From positions 1,798,001 through 1,862,000 of the forward strand of contig NZ_CP032364.1 in NCBI RefSeq assembly GCF_003589745.1: a stretch of DNA of 64,000 bases. The letters are read 5' to 3'. The position numbers and the translations under genes were made by a program. This DNA is from Lachnoanaerobaculum umeaense (lineage in GTDB: Bacteria > Bacillota > Clostridia > Lachnospirales > Lachnospiraceae). Positions 45,038 through 53,416 of this stretch are shown here, one piece after another (positions within the stretch are counted from its first letter, which is position 1; the number at the start of each line of letters is the position of its first letter). The notes under the pieces are model-generated. The model made no database searches, was not told the DNA's origin, and was given only the letters and a program-made list of their open reading frames with translations.

Positions 45038-47404
45038 TCATCCTAAAACTGTCTTTGCAATATCAACTGAGCTTCTGGCATCAGGTGCATAGAAATCTGC
45101 TCCCATCTCATCAGCATATTCCTTGGTAAGTACTGCACCACCTACCCATATCTTGCAATCATTTGACACCTTTCTTATCTCTTCAATAGTACTCTTCATT
45201 GCAGGTAAGGTGGTAGTCATAAGGGCTGAAAGTCCGACAAGCTTTACATCCTCTCTGATAACTGTATCCACCACTTTTTGAATATCCACATCTCTTCCAA
45301 GGTCAATCATTCTATAACCATAGTTTTCCAATATTACCTTAACTATATTTTTCCCGATATCATGTATATCACCTTTTACAGTACATACCACTATCTTACC
45401 CTTACTTACATTCTTGTCGCCCTTTTTGGCTATCTGCTCTTTTATAAGCTCAAAGGCAGAGCTGGCCGCATTCGCCGCATTGATAAGCTGTGGGAGGAAT
45501 ATTACCTGTTTTTCATATAAATCTCCCACTGTATCAAGTGCCGGTATAAGGTATTCATTTATTATTTCAAGCTCACTGTGACTTTCTAAAAGCTTCTTTG
45601 CATTATTATAAGTCTCTTCCTTAAGCCCCTTTAATATTGCATCCTGTACAATTTCCTTTGTAACTTCTCCGTTGTCAGATACCGCTACTACCTTAGTTTC
45701 AGCCTTTACAGTTGCAAATCTCTCAATATATTTTACAGAGTCTTTATCTTCTCCTGAAAGCACCTTAAATGAATATATAGCATTCATAATTCCTTCAATA
45801 TTTGGATTTACTATAGGTAGATCAAGACCTGCATACATTGCCTGTATAAGGAAATTTTCTGTGATATGACTTCTTGCAGGAAGCCCAAATGAAATATTGC
45901 TGACACCCAGAGTTGTGTGAAGTCCAAGCTCCCTTGTTACCCTTCTTACAGCCTCAAGAGTTTCTTTTGCCTGATCTTGCTGTGCAGAAACTGTAAGTGT
46001 AAGGCAGTCAATTATAACATCCTCTTTCTTTAAACCATACTCAAGTGCCTTATCAAGTATATGCTTTGCATTATCAAATCTTTCCTGTGCTGTTGTAGGT
46101 ATACCATTCTCATTTAGAGCCAGTCCTATAACTGCCGCACCATACTTTTTAACAATAGGAAGTATGATATCAAGTCTTTCATCCTCAGCATTTACTGAGT
46201 TTACTATCGCTCTACCATTGTATACACGAAGTCCGGCTTCTATTGCCTCAGGATTTGATGAATCTATCTGTAATGGAATATTAACTACAGACTGTACCGC
46301 CTTCACAGCCTCTATCATAAGTGCAACTTCATCACCTCCCGGAACACCTACATTGATATCCAGAATATCAGCTCCTGACTCTTCTTCCTCTATTGCAACC
46401 TTACATATATATTCCATCTCATGGTTTAAAAGTGCTTCCTGGAATCTTTTCTTTCCTGTAGGATTTAATCTCTCACCTACAACTCTTACACCGGTAAGCT
46501 CCACCATTTCATTTCCTGAGCATATACCTGTTTTTGCCTTTGTAGGCTTTAACTCAGGGAACTCCCTATTATCAAATGCTGATTTTAATTCACTGATATA
46601 TTCAGGAGATGTGCCACAGCATCCGCCTGCATAATCTATACCTATTTCACCAAAATCCGCCATCAGATCCGCAAAATCACTTGCAATCAGATCATATTCT
46701 CCCGTTGAAGGATTTGGAAGTCCTGCATTTGGCTTTATTATTATAGGCAGATTGGTCCATTCCTTAAGTTTTTTTGCAAGAGGTAATATCTCCTTTGGTC
46801 CCAGAGAGCAGTTAAAGCCTAGAGCATCCACGCCAAGTCCCTCAAGTGTTACCGCCATAGACTCTATCTTTGTTCCGGTAAAGGTTCTGCCTGTGGTCTC
46901 ATATGTCATTGTAACCCATACAGGAAGCTTTGTATTTTCCTTTGCCGCAAGTACACCAGCTCTTACATCATAAAGATCTGTAAATGTCTCAAATATGATA
47001 GCATCAGCTCCGTATTTCTCTCCGGCTACTACCATTTCCTTATAGATTTCGTAGGCGTCCTCAAATCTAAGTACGCCAAGCGGCTCCAAAAGCTCACCTA
47101 TAGGTCCGATATCAAGAGCTATCTTTACATCCTTTTTACTCTCTGCCACTGCTTCCTTTGCCGATTTTATAGCTGTAGCTATGGCTGTATCCACATCTAT
47201 TTTACAGCCTTCAAGTTTATGTGCATTTGCTCCGAAAGTATTTGTATATATTACATTGCTACCTGATTTTATATATTTTAAATGTATATTTTTTACTATA
47301 TCCGGATTGTCAAATCCAAAAACCTCAGGATGCTCTCCTGCCTTCATACCGGCAGCCTGAAGCATTGTTCCCATTGCACCGTCAAGTATCAATAAATTAT
47401 GCAT
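45038..47404 (-). CDS. metH: Cobalamin-dependent methionine synthase (without reactivation domain)
   Basis: Transfers methyl from methyl-tetrahydrofolate to homocysteine through B12. The 788-residue protein has the homocysteine domain (LLILDGAMGTMLQ; zinc cysteines in GFNCSLGP and GGCCGTSPEY). A pterin-binding barrel follows (VVGERLNPTGKK, DINVGVPGGDE), then the helical cap and the B12 domain with GDIHDIGKNIV, whose His is the cobalt ligand. The fourth, reactivation domain of E. coli MetH is absent; the gene upstream encodes it separately. They overlap by eight bases. Confidence 0.95.
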   Translation of the reverse strand: MHNLLILDGAMGTMLQAAGMKAGEHPEVFGFDNPDIVKNIHLKYIKSGSNVIYTNTFGANAHKLEGCKIDVDTAIATAIKSAKEAVAESKKDVKIALDIGPIGELLEPLGVLRFEDAYEIYKEMVVAGEKYGADAIIFETFTDLYDVRAGVLAAKENTKLPVWVTMTYETTGRTFTGTKIESMAVTLEGLGVDALGFNCSLGPKEILPLAKKLKEWTNLPIIIKPNAGLPNPSTGEYDLIASDFADLMADFGEIGIDYAGGCCGTSPEYISELKSAFDNREFPELKPTKAKTGICSGNEMVELTGVRVVGERLNPTGKKRFQEALLNHEMEYICKVAIEEEESGADILDINVGVPGGDEVALMIEAVKAVQSVVNIPLQIDSSNPEAIEAGLRVYNGRAIVNSVNAEDERLDIILPIVKKYGAAVIGLALNENGIPTTAQERFDNAKHILDKALEYGLKKEDVIIDCLTLTVSAQQDQAKETLEAVRRVTRELGLHTTLGVSNISFGLPARSHITENFLIQAMYAGLDLPIVNPNIEGIMNAIYSFKVLSGEDKDSVKYIERFATVKAETKVVAVSDNGEVTKEIVQDAILKGLKEETYNNAKKLLESHSELEIINEYLIPALDTVGDLYEKQVIFLPQLINAANAASSAFELIKEQIAKKGDKNVSKGKIVVCTVKGDIHDIGKNIVKVILENYGYRMIDLGRDVDIQKVVDTVIREDVKLVGLSALMTTTLPAMKSTIEEIRKVSNDCKIWVGGAVLTKEYADEMGADFYAPDARSSVDIAKTVLG

Positions 47405-48080
47405 AACATCTAACTCCTATCTTTCTGTACCTGCAAGATTTTAAAAGATTGCATCCTGCACAACTCTTTTTAAGTGTCTCTAACTTTTGATCACTGACAC
47501 CTATTATAGCTGTCACCGATTTTCTCGGCAACATTATTCCACTGTCACTGACATTTACACCTATTCTTCTTGTCGCATTTACCACATTTACAAACTGTCT
47601 CTGTATGCTTATAGGTAAATCACCGTATCCAGGTGAAAATCTGAATGTCAGATAACTATTTTCCTTTAAATACTGCTCTCTAAATCCTGCTTCTATACTG
47701 TCACATACTGCTTCTATAAGTGTCGAACCGCATGAGTCCATAATAAGTGCATTTGCCACATTCTTAAGTTCTTCTTTTCTTATAGCATTGTCCACACCTA
47801 CTCCAATGGTTGCCGCCATTAGTATGAGTTTATGGCAATCCTTTATATGCTTTTTTATGCTGTCCCCTACAAAAAAGTCAAGCTCCGCCGGAAATTCTCC
47901 CTTGTTTTCTAAATCCCATTCTCTAAAGACAAAGTTCGGCTTTGCTACAGCATTTATTTTATTCATACACTCAAGCACCTGTGCATGTAGGTTTTCATCT
48001 ATATCTTTACCATTGTGTTGAAGATACCTTAGTACCTCCGATTCATCCTCCGGTGTAAGTTTTACATCTATATTAAACAT
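47397..48080 (-). CDS. Methionine synthase reactivation-domain protein
   Basis: A 227-residue stand-alone version of the MetH activation domain, which binds AdoMet and re-methylates oxidised cobalamin. The key motif is RFSPGYGDLPISIQ, matching the RxxxGY AdoMet site, and a cysteine cluster CAGCNLLKSC lies near the C-terminus. First gene of the operon and translationally coupled to metH by an eight-base overlap, which fits a one-to-one complex. Confidence 0.88.
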   Translation of the reverse strand: MFNIDVKLTPEDESEVLRYLQHNGKDIDENLHAQVLECMNKINAVAKPNFVFREWDLENKGEFPAELDFFVGDSIKKHIKDCHKLILMAATIGVGVDNAIRKEELKNVANALIMDSCGSTLIEAVCDSIEAGFREQYLKENSYLTFRFSPGYGDLPISIQRQFVNVVNATRRIGVNVSDSGIMLPRKSVTAIIGVSDQKLETLKKSCAGCNLLKSCRYRKIGVRCYA

Positions 48081-48291
48081 TTCTCTTCTTTCTGTAATAA
48101 GTATATATTAAAGGTATTTAAACCTGTTTCGTTTTACTATAGTAAGATAATTTATAAAAAAAGTAAAGTTTTACATTATACATATAGCTTATAGCTGGTT
48201 ATTCATACTTTATAGTAACTAAAAATATATACTAAAATAAATTGTGATATAATATATATGAATTTATTAGATTAATTTTAAGAGATATTTT
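48081..48291. other. Leader region of the methionine operon
   Basis: AT-rich, with a perfect 12-base palindrome TTACTATAGTAA at 48134-48145, about 55 bases before the start codon of the minus-strand operon. I looked for a SAM or cobalamin riboswitch core and saw none. Confidence 0.35.
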
Positions 48292-48517
48292 ATGAGCTAC
48301 GATTTAATGGTTTTTGAAAAGACTAAAACCCCCGGTAATATAAAACTATCTTACCGACTATAGCATCGTAAATTATATAATCTATTCCGCCTTCTCATGT
48401 TCTCTTTCACAAGAAGCCTATGATACCATGCTAAGGCTTTCCCTTAAATATGATGTGGGACTTTTTGATGTAAGCGGTACGAAAGATATTATAATGTCGT
48501 ATGTAAGAAAATTTTAA
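48292..48517 (+). pseudogene. Internally deleted gene of the MSYDLMVFE small-protein family
   Basis: The start reads MSYDLMVFEKTKTP and then shifts frame and stops. In another frame the distal part reads TDYSIVNYIIYSAFSCSLSQEAYDTM, then KYDVGLFDVSG, and ends at TAA 48515-48517. Both ends match one family of roughly 150-200 residues with the middle missing, so this is a deletion remnant. The family has no function known to me. Position is just upstream of ssrA. Confidence 0.7.
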
Positions 48518-48579
48518 GTGGTATTTTTATTTATATATGTTAGAATATCATATGTAAATTCTATATTTACATATGATTT

Positions 48580-48914
48580 GGGGATGTACCGGTTTCGACA
48601 GGGAACATGCAGCTGGTGAAGCTATTCGTATACAATGCGTTAAATGGCAAAATTAAATATAAACGCTGAAGATAATTTAGCATACGCTGCCTAAGGCAGT
48701 TGCAGACCTATAAGCACTCACACTTATAGAATCTGTATCGACTTATGTGAGAAACCTTATATACAAAGCTTTGAGTATATAGATGTATCATGAAGCTACC
48801 TTTCATTACAGTTTGTTGTTTGACTGTTTTGAAGGGGAATTTTGACAAGCAACTATAATAGTAGAAGAACAGGGAATTGTTTTTTGGACACGGGTTCAAC
48901 TCCCGTCATCTCCA
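48580..48914 (+). ncRNA. ssrA: tmRNA
   Basis: Rescues stalled ribosomes. The 5' end GGGGATGTACCGGTTTCGACAGGG and 3' end GGGTTCAACTCCCGTCATCTCCA form the tRNA-like part; GGGGATG pairs with CATCTCC. The resume frame at 48647-48694 encodes the tag AKLNINAEDNLAYAA, ending in the usual protease-recognised LAYAA. CCA is not encoded. smpB is not in the window. Confidence 0.96.
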
Positions 48915-48918
48915 TCTT

Positions 48919-48946
48919 AAAAAGTCTTGATTTTCAAGGCTTTTTT
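48919..48946 (+). terminator. Terminator of ssrA
   Basis: AAAAAGTCTTGA pairs with TCAAGGCTTTTTT (one G-T) around a short T loop, and the T-tract is part of the right arm. It begins five bases after the tmRNA end. Confidence 0.88.
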
Positions 48947-48967
48947 ATTTTACAAAAACCTCACTTT

Positions 48968-49004
48968 CGAACTATTGTTTGCATTTCAATCGAACATATG
49001 TTAG
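48968..49004 (+). promoter_or_regulatory. lexA promoter with two SOS boxes
   Basis: Two near matches to the Gram-positive LexA site CGAAC-N4-GTTCG: CGAACTATTGTTTG at 48968-48981 and CGAACATATGTTAG at 48991-49004. Between them TTGTTT (48975-48980), 16 bases, and TATGTT (48997-49002) can be read as a promoter. Each box covers one promoter element, the expected layout for lexA autorepression. Confidence 0.75.
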
Positions 49005-49048
49005 GATAGATGTAGTATTCTATCTAAAAATATATGAGGAGAGACTAA

Positions 49049-49657
49049 ATGGACACATTATCAACCAAGCAAAAAGAAATATACAATGTTATAAAGGATT
49101 CCATATTGAATAAGGGATATCCTCCATCTGTTCGTGAAATAGGAGAATTGGTGGGACTTAAGTCTACATCCTCTGTTCATGCCCACTTAAATACTCTTGA
49201 GAAGAAGGGCTACATAAGGAAGGATCCTACCAAACCAAGAACTATTGAAATTACTGATGATACTTTCAATCTTACCCGTAGAGAAGTTGTCAATGTTCCT
49301 ATGATAGGTACTGTGGCAGCCGGTATGCCTATATTAGCTTCTGAGAATATCATAGATTATTTTCCTATACCAAGTGAATTTCTCCCAAATAGTGATATAT
49401 TTATGTTAAAGGTTAAGGGTGAATCTATGGTTAACGCTGGCATACATGATGGAGACCAGATCATTGTATCTAAACAAAATACTGCAAAAAATGGGGATAT
49501 CGTAGTAGCTTTGATAGAAGATTCTGCTACTGTAAAGACATTCTACAAAGAAAAAAATTATTATCGTCTCCAGCCTGAAAATGATTTTATGGAGCCTATT
49601 TTGGTAAAAGAAGTCACTATACTTGGAAAGGTTATTGGTTTATTTAGATTTATGTGA
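49049..49657 (+). CDS. lexA: LexA repressor
   Basis: Represses SOS genes and self-cleaves with RecA after DNA damage. The 202-residue protein has the N-terminal winged helix (KQKEIYNVIKDSILNKGYPPSVREI, STSSVHAHLNTLEKKGYIRK). The Ala-Gly cleavage site is in GTVAAGMPIL, the nucleophile Ser in KGESMVNAGI and the Lys in ATVKTFYKE. AGGAG precedes the ATG. An insertion sequence begins only five bases after its stop. Confidence 0.97.
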   Translation: MDTLSTKQKEIYNVIKDSILNKGYPPSVREIGELVGLKSTSSVHAHLNTLEKKGYIRKDPTKPRTIEITDDTFNLTRREVVNVPMIGTVAAGMPILASENIIDYFPIPSEFLPNSDIFMLKVKGESMVNAGIHDGDQIIVSKQNTAKNGDIVVALIEDSATVKTFYKEKNYYRLQPENDFMEPILVKEVTILGKVIGLFRFM

Positions 49658-49693
49658 AAAATGGGGCTGTCGGGAAATGGCATCCATAAAAGA

Positions 49694-49726
49694 GGGAGGT
49701 GTGACTCAAAACGAGTCACACCTCCC
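49694..49726 (+). terminator. Hairpin in the left end of IS1182 copy 1
   Basis: Fourteen perfect base pairs, GGGAGGTGTGACTC with GAGTCACACCTCCC, and a five-base loop, followed by TAAGTTTTT. It would stop transcription entering from lexA and may stand in for the lost lexA terminator. Copy 2 carries the same hairpin at its right end. Confidence 0.65.
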
Positions 49727-49782
49727 TAAGTTTTTACATAAAAAAAGATGGCTAACGATAACCATCTTTCTCCGTTACATGT

Positions 49783-49788
49783 TATAAT
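49783..49788 (+). promoter_or_regulatory. Transposase -10 box placed for a leaderless transcript
   Basis: TATAAT within the perfect repeat GTTACAT-GTTATA-ATGTAAC lies six bases before the transposase ATG. Transcription would therefore start about at the ATG itself. No Shine-Dalgarno sequence is present. Confidence 0.45.
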
Positions 49789-49794
49789 GTAACT

Positions 49795-51549
49795 ATGCTC
49801 ACAGTTAATTATTATAACGACTTTTTTGAAATAGGTCAACAGAAAATCAACTTTAGCTTCTATGAATTGAGTTTACCCGATGACGATCCAGTCTATACCC
49901 TAAAAAAAGTTATGGAGGATTTAGATTTTTCCGGACTATTAGCCAATTGTTCGGACAAGGGAAGAACAGGGTACAACCCGATCATGATGTATGCAGTTAT
50001 TACTTATGCAAATATGCGTGGAATACGCTCTATTGATCGTATTGTGGATTTATGTGAAAGAGATATTGCTTTTATCTGGCTTACTCAAGGGAGGAAGCCT
50101 AAAAGAGATGCTTTTTATGAATTTAAAAGTAAGAAACTTACTTCAGATATTTTGGATGACTTAAACTATCAGTTTATGAGACGATTACAAAAAGAAGGAT
50201 TTGTTACATTAAAAGAATTGTTTATTGATGGAACAAAAATAGAAGCTAATGCTAATCGTTATACTTTTGTATGGCGTGGAAGCATTAATTATCATCTTGC
50301 AGGTCTTCTGGATTCTATTGATAAGCTTTATTCAGACTATAATTCTTTTTTACAAGATAATGGATTTGGCGAAAAGTACGAGTTTGGAAATGCACAAATG
50401 TTTGTGATTGACGGAATTGATAGAGTTAGAGATATTATTGAAAAGAACAGAAAAAGAAAGATTACGAAACATAAAAAGCTATCTAATAACCGTATTATAG
50501 AGATTGATAACTGCTCGCCTATTGAAATACTTAAGCTTCAGAAAAACCTTATGACTATTGCTGACGGAGAAGGTATTGTATTTGTTAACGGAAAGGGTAA
50601 GAGAAAGCCAAAGCTTCAACAACTCTATGAAGAACTTGAACATTGTGGACAGCGATTAATGCACTATAAAGAATGTTTTGAGATTATGGGGAAAGATAGA
50701 AACAGCTATTCCAAAACTGATTTGGAAGCAACCTTTATGCGAATGAAGGAAGATCATATGCTTAATGGGCAGCTAAAGCCTGCATACAATGTACAGATAG
50801 CGGTAGAGAATTATTTTATTGTACATAGTTATGTAAGTAATGATCGTACAGATTATAATACATTAATTCCGGTCCTTGAAAAGCATAAGGAAGCATTCGG
50901 AGAAGTACTTGAAGAAGTGACGGCAGACAGCGGTTATTGTAGTGAGAAAAATCTCTTATATCTAAAAGAAAATAAGATAGATAGTTATATAAAACTACAG
51001 GATCATGAAAAACGAAAAACAAGAGCATACAGTAAAGATATAGGTAAATACTACAACATGAAGACAATGGTATTTGAAGATGAGCAAGTCTATATCTGTC
51101 ATGACGGTCGTGAACTTAGACATATCAACACAGAAAAGAAAAAACAGAATGGTTATACACAAACATATGAAGTATATGGATGTTCAGACTGTAGTGGATG
51201 TGAACATAAGTCTAAATGCTTATACAAATATAATCCTGATAAAGATGTTGATAAGAACAAAGTGATGAAGATCAATGAAGTATGGGAAGAGCTTCGAGAG
51301 AAATCACATGCTAACATACAGAGTGAAAAAGGTATTCTGAAACGACAGACACGGTCTATTCAAACGGAAGGTCATTTTGGAGATATTAAAGAGAATGAAG
51401 ATTTCCGACGCTTTAACTATCGTTCTTCAGATAAGGTATATAAAGAATTTATGCTTTTTGCGATAGGAAGAAATATAAACAAATATCATCGTTTTCTCTA
51501 CGCAAAACTAAAGAAATTTGAAGGAAAACCACAGGAGAAAACCGCATAG
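49795..51549 (+). CDS. IS1182-family transposase, copy 1
   Basis: A 584-residue DDE transposase of the IS1182 type (DUF772 N-terminus plus DDE domain). The N-terminal part has GRTGYNPIMMYAVITYANMRGIRSID. Acidic catalytic residues are expected in LFIDGTKIEANANRYTF, VTADSGYCSEKN and the Glu of QTEGHFGDIKENEDFRRF. A cysteine cluster in CSDCSGCEHKSKC suggests a zinc site. The gene is intact. It differs from copy 2 by Leu for Pro near residue 37 and Phe for Leu near residue 197. Confidence 0.95.
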   Translation: MLTVNYYNDFFEIGQQKINFSFYELSLPDDDPVYTLKKVMEDLDFSGLLANCSDKGRTGYNPIMMYAVITYANMRGIRSIDRIVDLCERDIAFIWLTQGRKPKRDAFYEFKSKKLTSDILDDLNYQFMRRLQKEGFVTLKELFIDGTKIEANANRYTFVWRGSINYHLAGLLDSIDKLYSDYNSFLQDNGFGEKYEFGNAQMFVIDGIDRVRDIIEKNRKRKITKHKKLSNNRIIEIDNCSPIEILKLQKNLMTIADGEGIVFVNGKGKRKPKLQQLYEELEHCGQRLMHYKECFEIMGKDRNSYSKTDLEATFMRMKEDHMLNGQLKPAYNVQIAVENYFIVHSYVSNDRTDYNTLIPVLEKHKEAFGEVLEEVTADSGYCSEKNLLYLKENKIDSYIKLQDHEKRKTRAYSKDIGKYYNMKTMVFEDEQVYICHDGRELRHINTEKKKQNGYTQTYEVYGCSDCSGCEHKSKCLYKYNPDKDVDKNKVMKINEVWEELREKSHANIQSEKGILKRQTRSIQTEGHFGDIKENEDFRRFNYRSSDKVYKEFMLFAIGRNINKYHRFLYAKLKKFEGKPQEKTA

Positions 51550-51621
51550 TAAAAAATGCAAAAGCAAAATTTCAGCCAAGGGGGTTTTATGCCCAAAAAT
51601 AGACAGCATAATAGAAAAACA

Positions 51622-51675
51622 AAATATCCTGACAAAGTCACAAAGCCAAAACGCCTTGTACTTGTCAGGATATTT
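51622..51675 (+). terminator. Terminator of IS1182 transposase, copy 1
   Basis: Fourteen perfect base pairs, AAATATCCTGACAA with TTGTCAGGATATTT, enclose a 26-base loop and are followed by CTATTTTGTT. It closes the transposase transcript inside the element. Confidence 0.6.
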
Positions 51676-51743
51676 CTATTTTGTTCTGTAGGGATTAAAA
51701 TTCAGTATTTCCCGACAGCTCCATTAAAAATATTAAGTTCAGA

Positions 51744-52094
51744 TTATCTTGCACCTGCCTCTTTAACCTTAGCAGCCTTACCAACTCTGTCACGAAGATA
51801 ATATAATTTAGCTCTTCTAACTTTACCTTTTCTTACAACTTCTATTCTGTCAACAGATGGAGAGTGTAATGGCCATGTCTTCTCAACACCGATTCCGTTT
51901 GAGTTCTTTCTTACCGTGAAAGTCTCTCTTGCACCACCATTTTGTCTCTTGATAACAGTACCCTCAAAAATCTGGATTCTCTCTCTGTTACCCTCGCGAA
52001 TCTTATTGTGTACTTTTACTGTATCACCTACACAAAAATCATCAACGCTTGCCTTAAGTTGCTCTGCCTCAATACTTCTTATTAAATCATTCAT
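51744..52094 (-). CDS. rplS: Ribosomal protein L19
   Basis: A 116-residue 50S protein at the 30S-50S interface. The family blocks are all present: [53 protein letters not shown] and [20 protein letters not shown]. It lies between the two inverted IS copies and its stop codon is only 21 bases from IS copy 1. The usual neighbours trmD and rimM are not present here. Confidence 0.97.
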   Translation of the reverse strand: MNDLIRSIEAEQLKASVDDFCVGDTVKVHNKIREGNRERIQIFEGTVIKRQNGGARETFTVRKNSNGIGVEKTWPLHSPSVDRIEVVRKGKVRRAKLYYLRDRVGKAAKVKEAGAR

Positions 52095-52166
52095 GTGAAA
52101 CCTCCTATTATTTTGATGTTCTTAAAATTTCTTCCAGAGGACCATCGCCTTATTCACAACTACAGT
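52095..52166 (-). promoter_or_regulatory. rplS leader, possible L19 autoregulatory RNA
   Basis: On the minus strand the leader between promoter and start contains GGCGATGGTCCTCTGGAAG and then AGGAGG. Firmicute L19 mRNAs often carry a short autoregulatory leader, and this conserved-looking core may be one. I cannot verify the secondary structure. Confidence 0.35.
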
Positions 52167-52195
52167 ATTTTAACATATGAGCTATTACAAAGCAA
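52167..52195 (-). promoter_or_regulatory. Promoter of rplS
   Basis: On the minus strand TTGCTT (52190-52195), exactly 17 bases, then TAAAAT (52167-52172). A leader of about 65 bases follows. Confidence 0.6.
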
Positions 52196-52231
52196 TAGCA
52201 AATCCATTTATAAGAGACATTTTTACGGCAA

Positions 52232-52684
52232 TTATGACTTCTTAAGTCTTTCATTGATTTCTTCCACATGCTTTTTATTTATAAGCATAAATATAAGCCA
52301 GATTATAAAATATATTGAAATATATATTATTGTAAATGAAAGCAAACTTGCGATACTAAATGAATACCAACCTGCAAGTATTGCAAGGGGAATAAAAATC
52401 ACATAATTTATAATACAATGCGAAACAGTCATTTTACTTATACTGAATTCAGTATCTGTAAATATAAGACTTGTGACCGAGAACAATGCACCTATCGCTG
52501 CCCATATAAAAACAGATACAAGCATTGCCATGATCTCATTTGGAAATGCTTCCAAAAATTTATTCGGCGCCGGCTGATAGGCTCCGCTGCCTGATAAGTA
52601 TGAAAACAGTATAGATATAAATAAGCCTATATCAATTCCTATAAATATTCCAACTATTACTCTATTTATGATTTTATTTTTCAT
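52232..52684 (-). CDS. DUF3021-family membrane protein
   Basis: A 150-residue protein with four hydrophobic helices (near residues 10-28, 48-70, 85-105 and 110-135) and a short charged tail. DUF3021 proteins are commonly encoded with a LytTR regulator, as here: the LytTR gene overlaps it by 11 bases. In this pairing the membrane protein is thought to modulate the regulator. No enzymatic motif is visible. Confidence 0.75.
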   Translation of the reverse strand: MKNKIINRVIVGIFIGIDIGLFISILFSYLSGSGAYQPAPNKFLEAFPNEIMAMLVSVFIWAAIGALFSVTSLIFTDTEFSISKMTVSHCIINYVIFIPLAILAGWYSFSIASLLSFTIIYISIYFIIWLIFMLINKKHVEEINERLKKS

Positions 52685-53114
52685 GATATAAAATCTCCTT
52701 TATTTTTTTTAGATATCTTCTTGATGAGCTGGTCATTGTACCGTTTTTGAACTCAATATTTATAATCCCTCCCACACTCATTGAAAAATGTGAGACATAA
52801 TCAAGATTTATGATTTCAGAATTTGATACTCTGACAAACTGTACAGGCAGGATTTCTTCAAGCTCATAAAGCCTTTTTGAAATCTGATACTCTTCATTCT
52901 CAGTCTGTGCATATACAAGCTTTGCCCCTGAATAAAATCTTATAAACTTATTGATGGCAATTTGATAAAGATGATCATCTTTTTTTACATTCAGCTTATT
53001 ATTATAAGCCCTTACATATTCTAAAAGTTTTTCTAAATCTTCAAATTTACTATGCGTTTTTATCAGTGCACTGTCCGAGTCAATACTGTCATCATTTTGA
53101 TAGATTACATTCAT
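52674..53114 (-). CDS. LytTR DNA-binding regulator
   Basis: A 146-residue regulator with an N-terminal linker and a C-terminal LytTR domain (about residues 45-142). Recognisable parts are INKFIRFYSGAKLVYAQTENEEY, RLYELEEILPVQFVRVSNSEIINLDYV and FKNGTMTSSSRRYLKKIKEIL. There is no receiver domain, so control probably comes from the overlapping DUF3021 membrane partner. Its targets may include its own operon. The pair lies inside the IS-bounded segment. Confidence 0.85.
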   Translation of the reverse strand: MNVIYQNDDSIDSDSALIKTHSKFEDLEKLLEYVRAYNNKLNVKKDDHLYQIAINKFIRFYSGAKLVYAQTENEEYQISKRLYELEEILPVQFVRVSNSEIINLDYVSHFSMSVGGIINIEFKNGTMTSSSRRYLKKIKEILYHEK

Positions 53115-53416
53115 ATAGCACCTCCCTTAATAAAATACAAATATATTTGTTTAGATTAAGCATAGTGAAATAAGTAAACTTTGTCTATAGAATATGGACA
53201 TATGGCAATTTATTAAATACAAGTGGACTATAAATCGAACTTCTCATAGCATTATTACATTATTCTTTATAAAATATTACAATTACATTTATAATATTTA
53301 CTAGATTATGTTTTTTTTATGCAGGACAGCATAAATAAGCTTGCAGATTCTCAGAATAATATTAATAAAACTACATTTTAATTAATATGCCGAATCGAAT
53401 CAAAAGGACAATAAAA
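53115..53416. other. Gap between the LytTR gene and IS1182 copy 2
   Basis: AT-rich, 302 bases. The left part must hold the LytTR promoter. At 53319-53381 a 20-codon frame (MQDSINKLADSQNNINKTTF) without a ribosome site looks like a remnant of a lost gene, but it is too short to assign. Nothing else is seen. Confidence 0.3.

Larger units (their letters stand above)
49663..51722 (+). mobile_element. IS1182-family insertion sequence, copy 1
   Basis: A 2060-base element with 16-base terminal repeats: GGGGCTGTCGGGAAAT at the left, and ATTTCCCGACAGCTCC at the right (one mismatch when inverted). It holds one transposase gene. Inside the left end lie a 14-base-pair hairpin (49694-49726) and a second smaller one; inside the right end lies another (51622-51675). 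It sits between the convergent genes lexA and rplS. No clear direct target duplication is visible; flanks read AAT on the left and ATT on the right. Confidence 0.93.

Noticed and set aside
48081..48291. Possible SAM or cobalamin riboswitch in front of the methionine operon
   Set aside because: The conserved cores of either riboswitch are not recognisable, and the leader is too AT-rich and short of stems.
51556..51801. Frame starting MQKQNFSQGGF after each transposase
   Set aside because: It lies in the IS tail across the terminator hairpin and runs into rplS on the other strand in copy 1; it has no family and differs in length between the copies.
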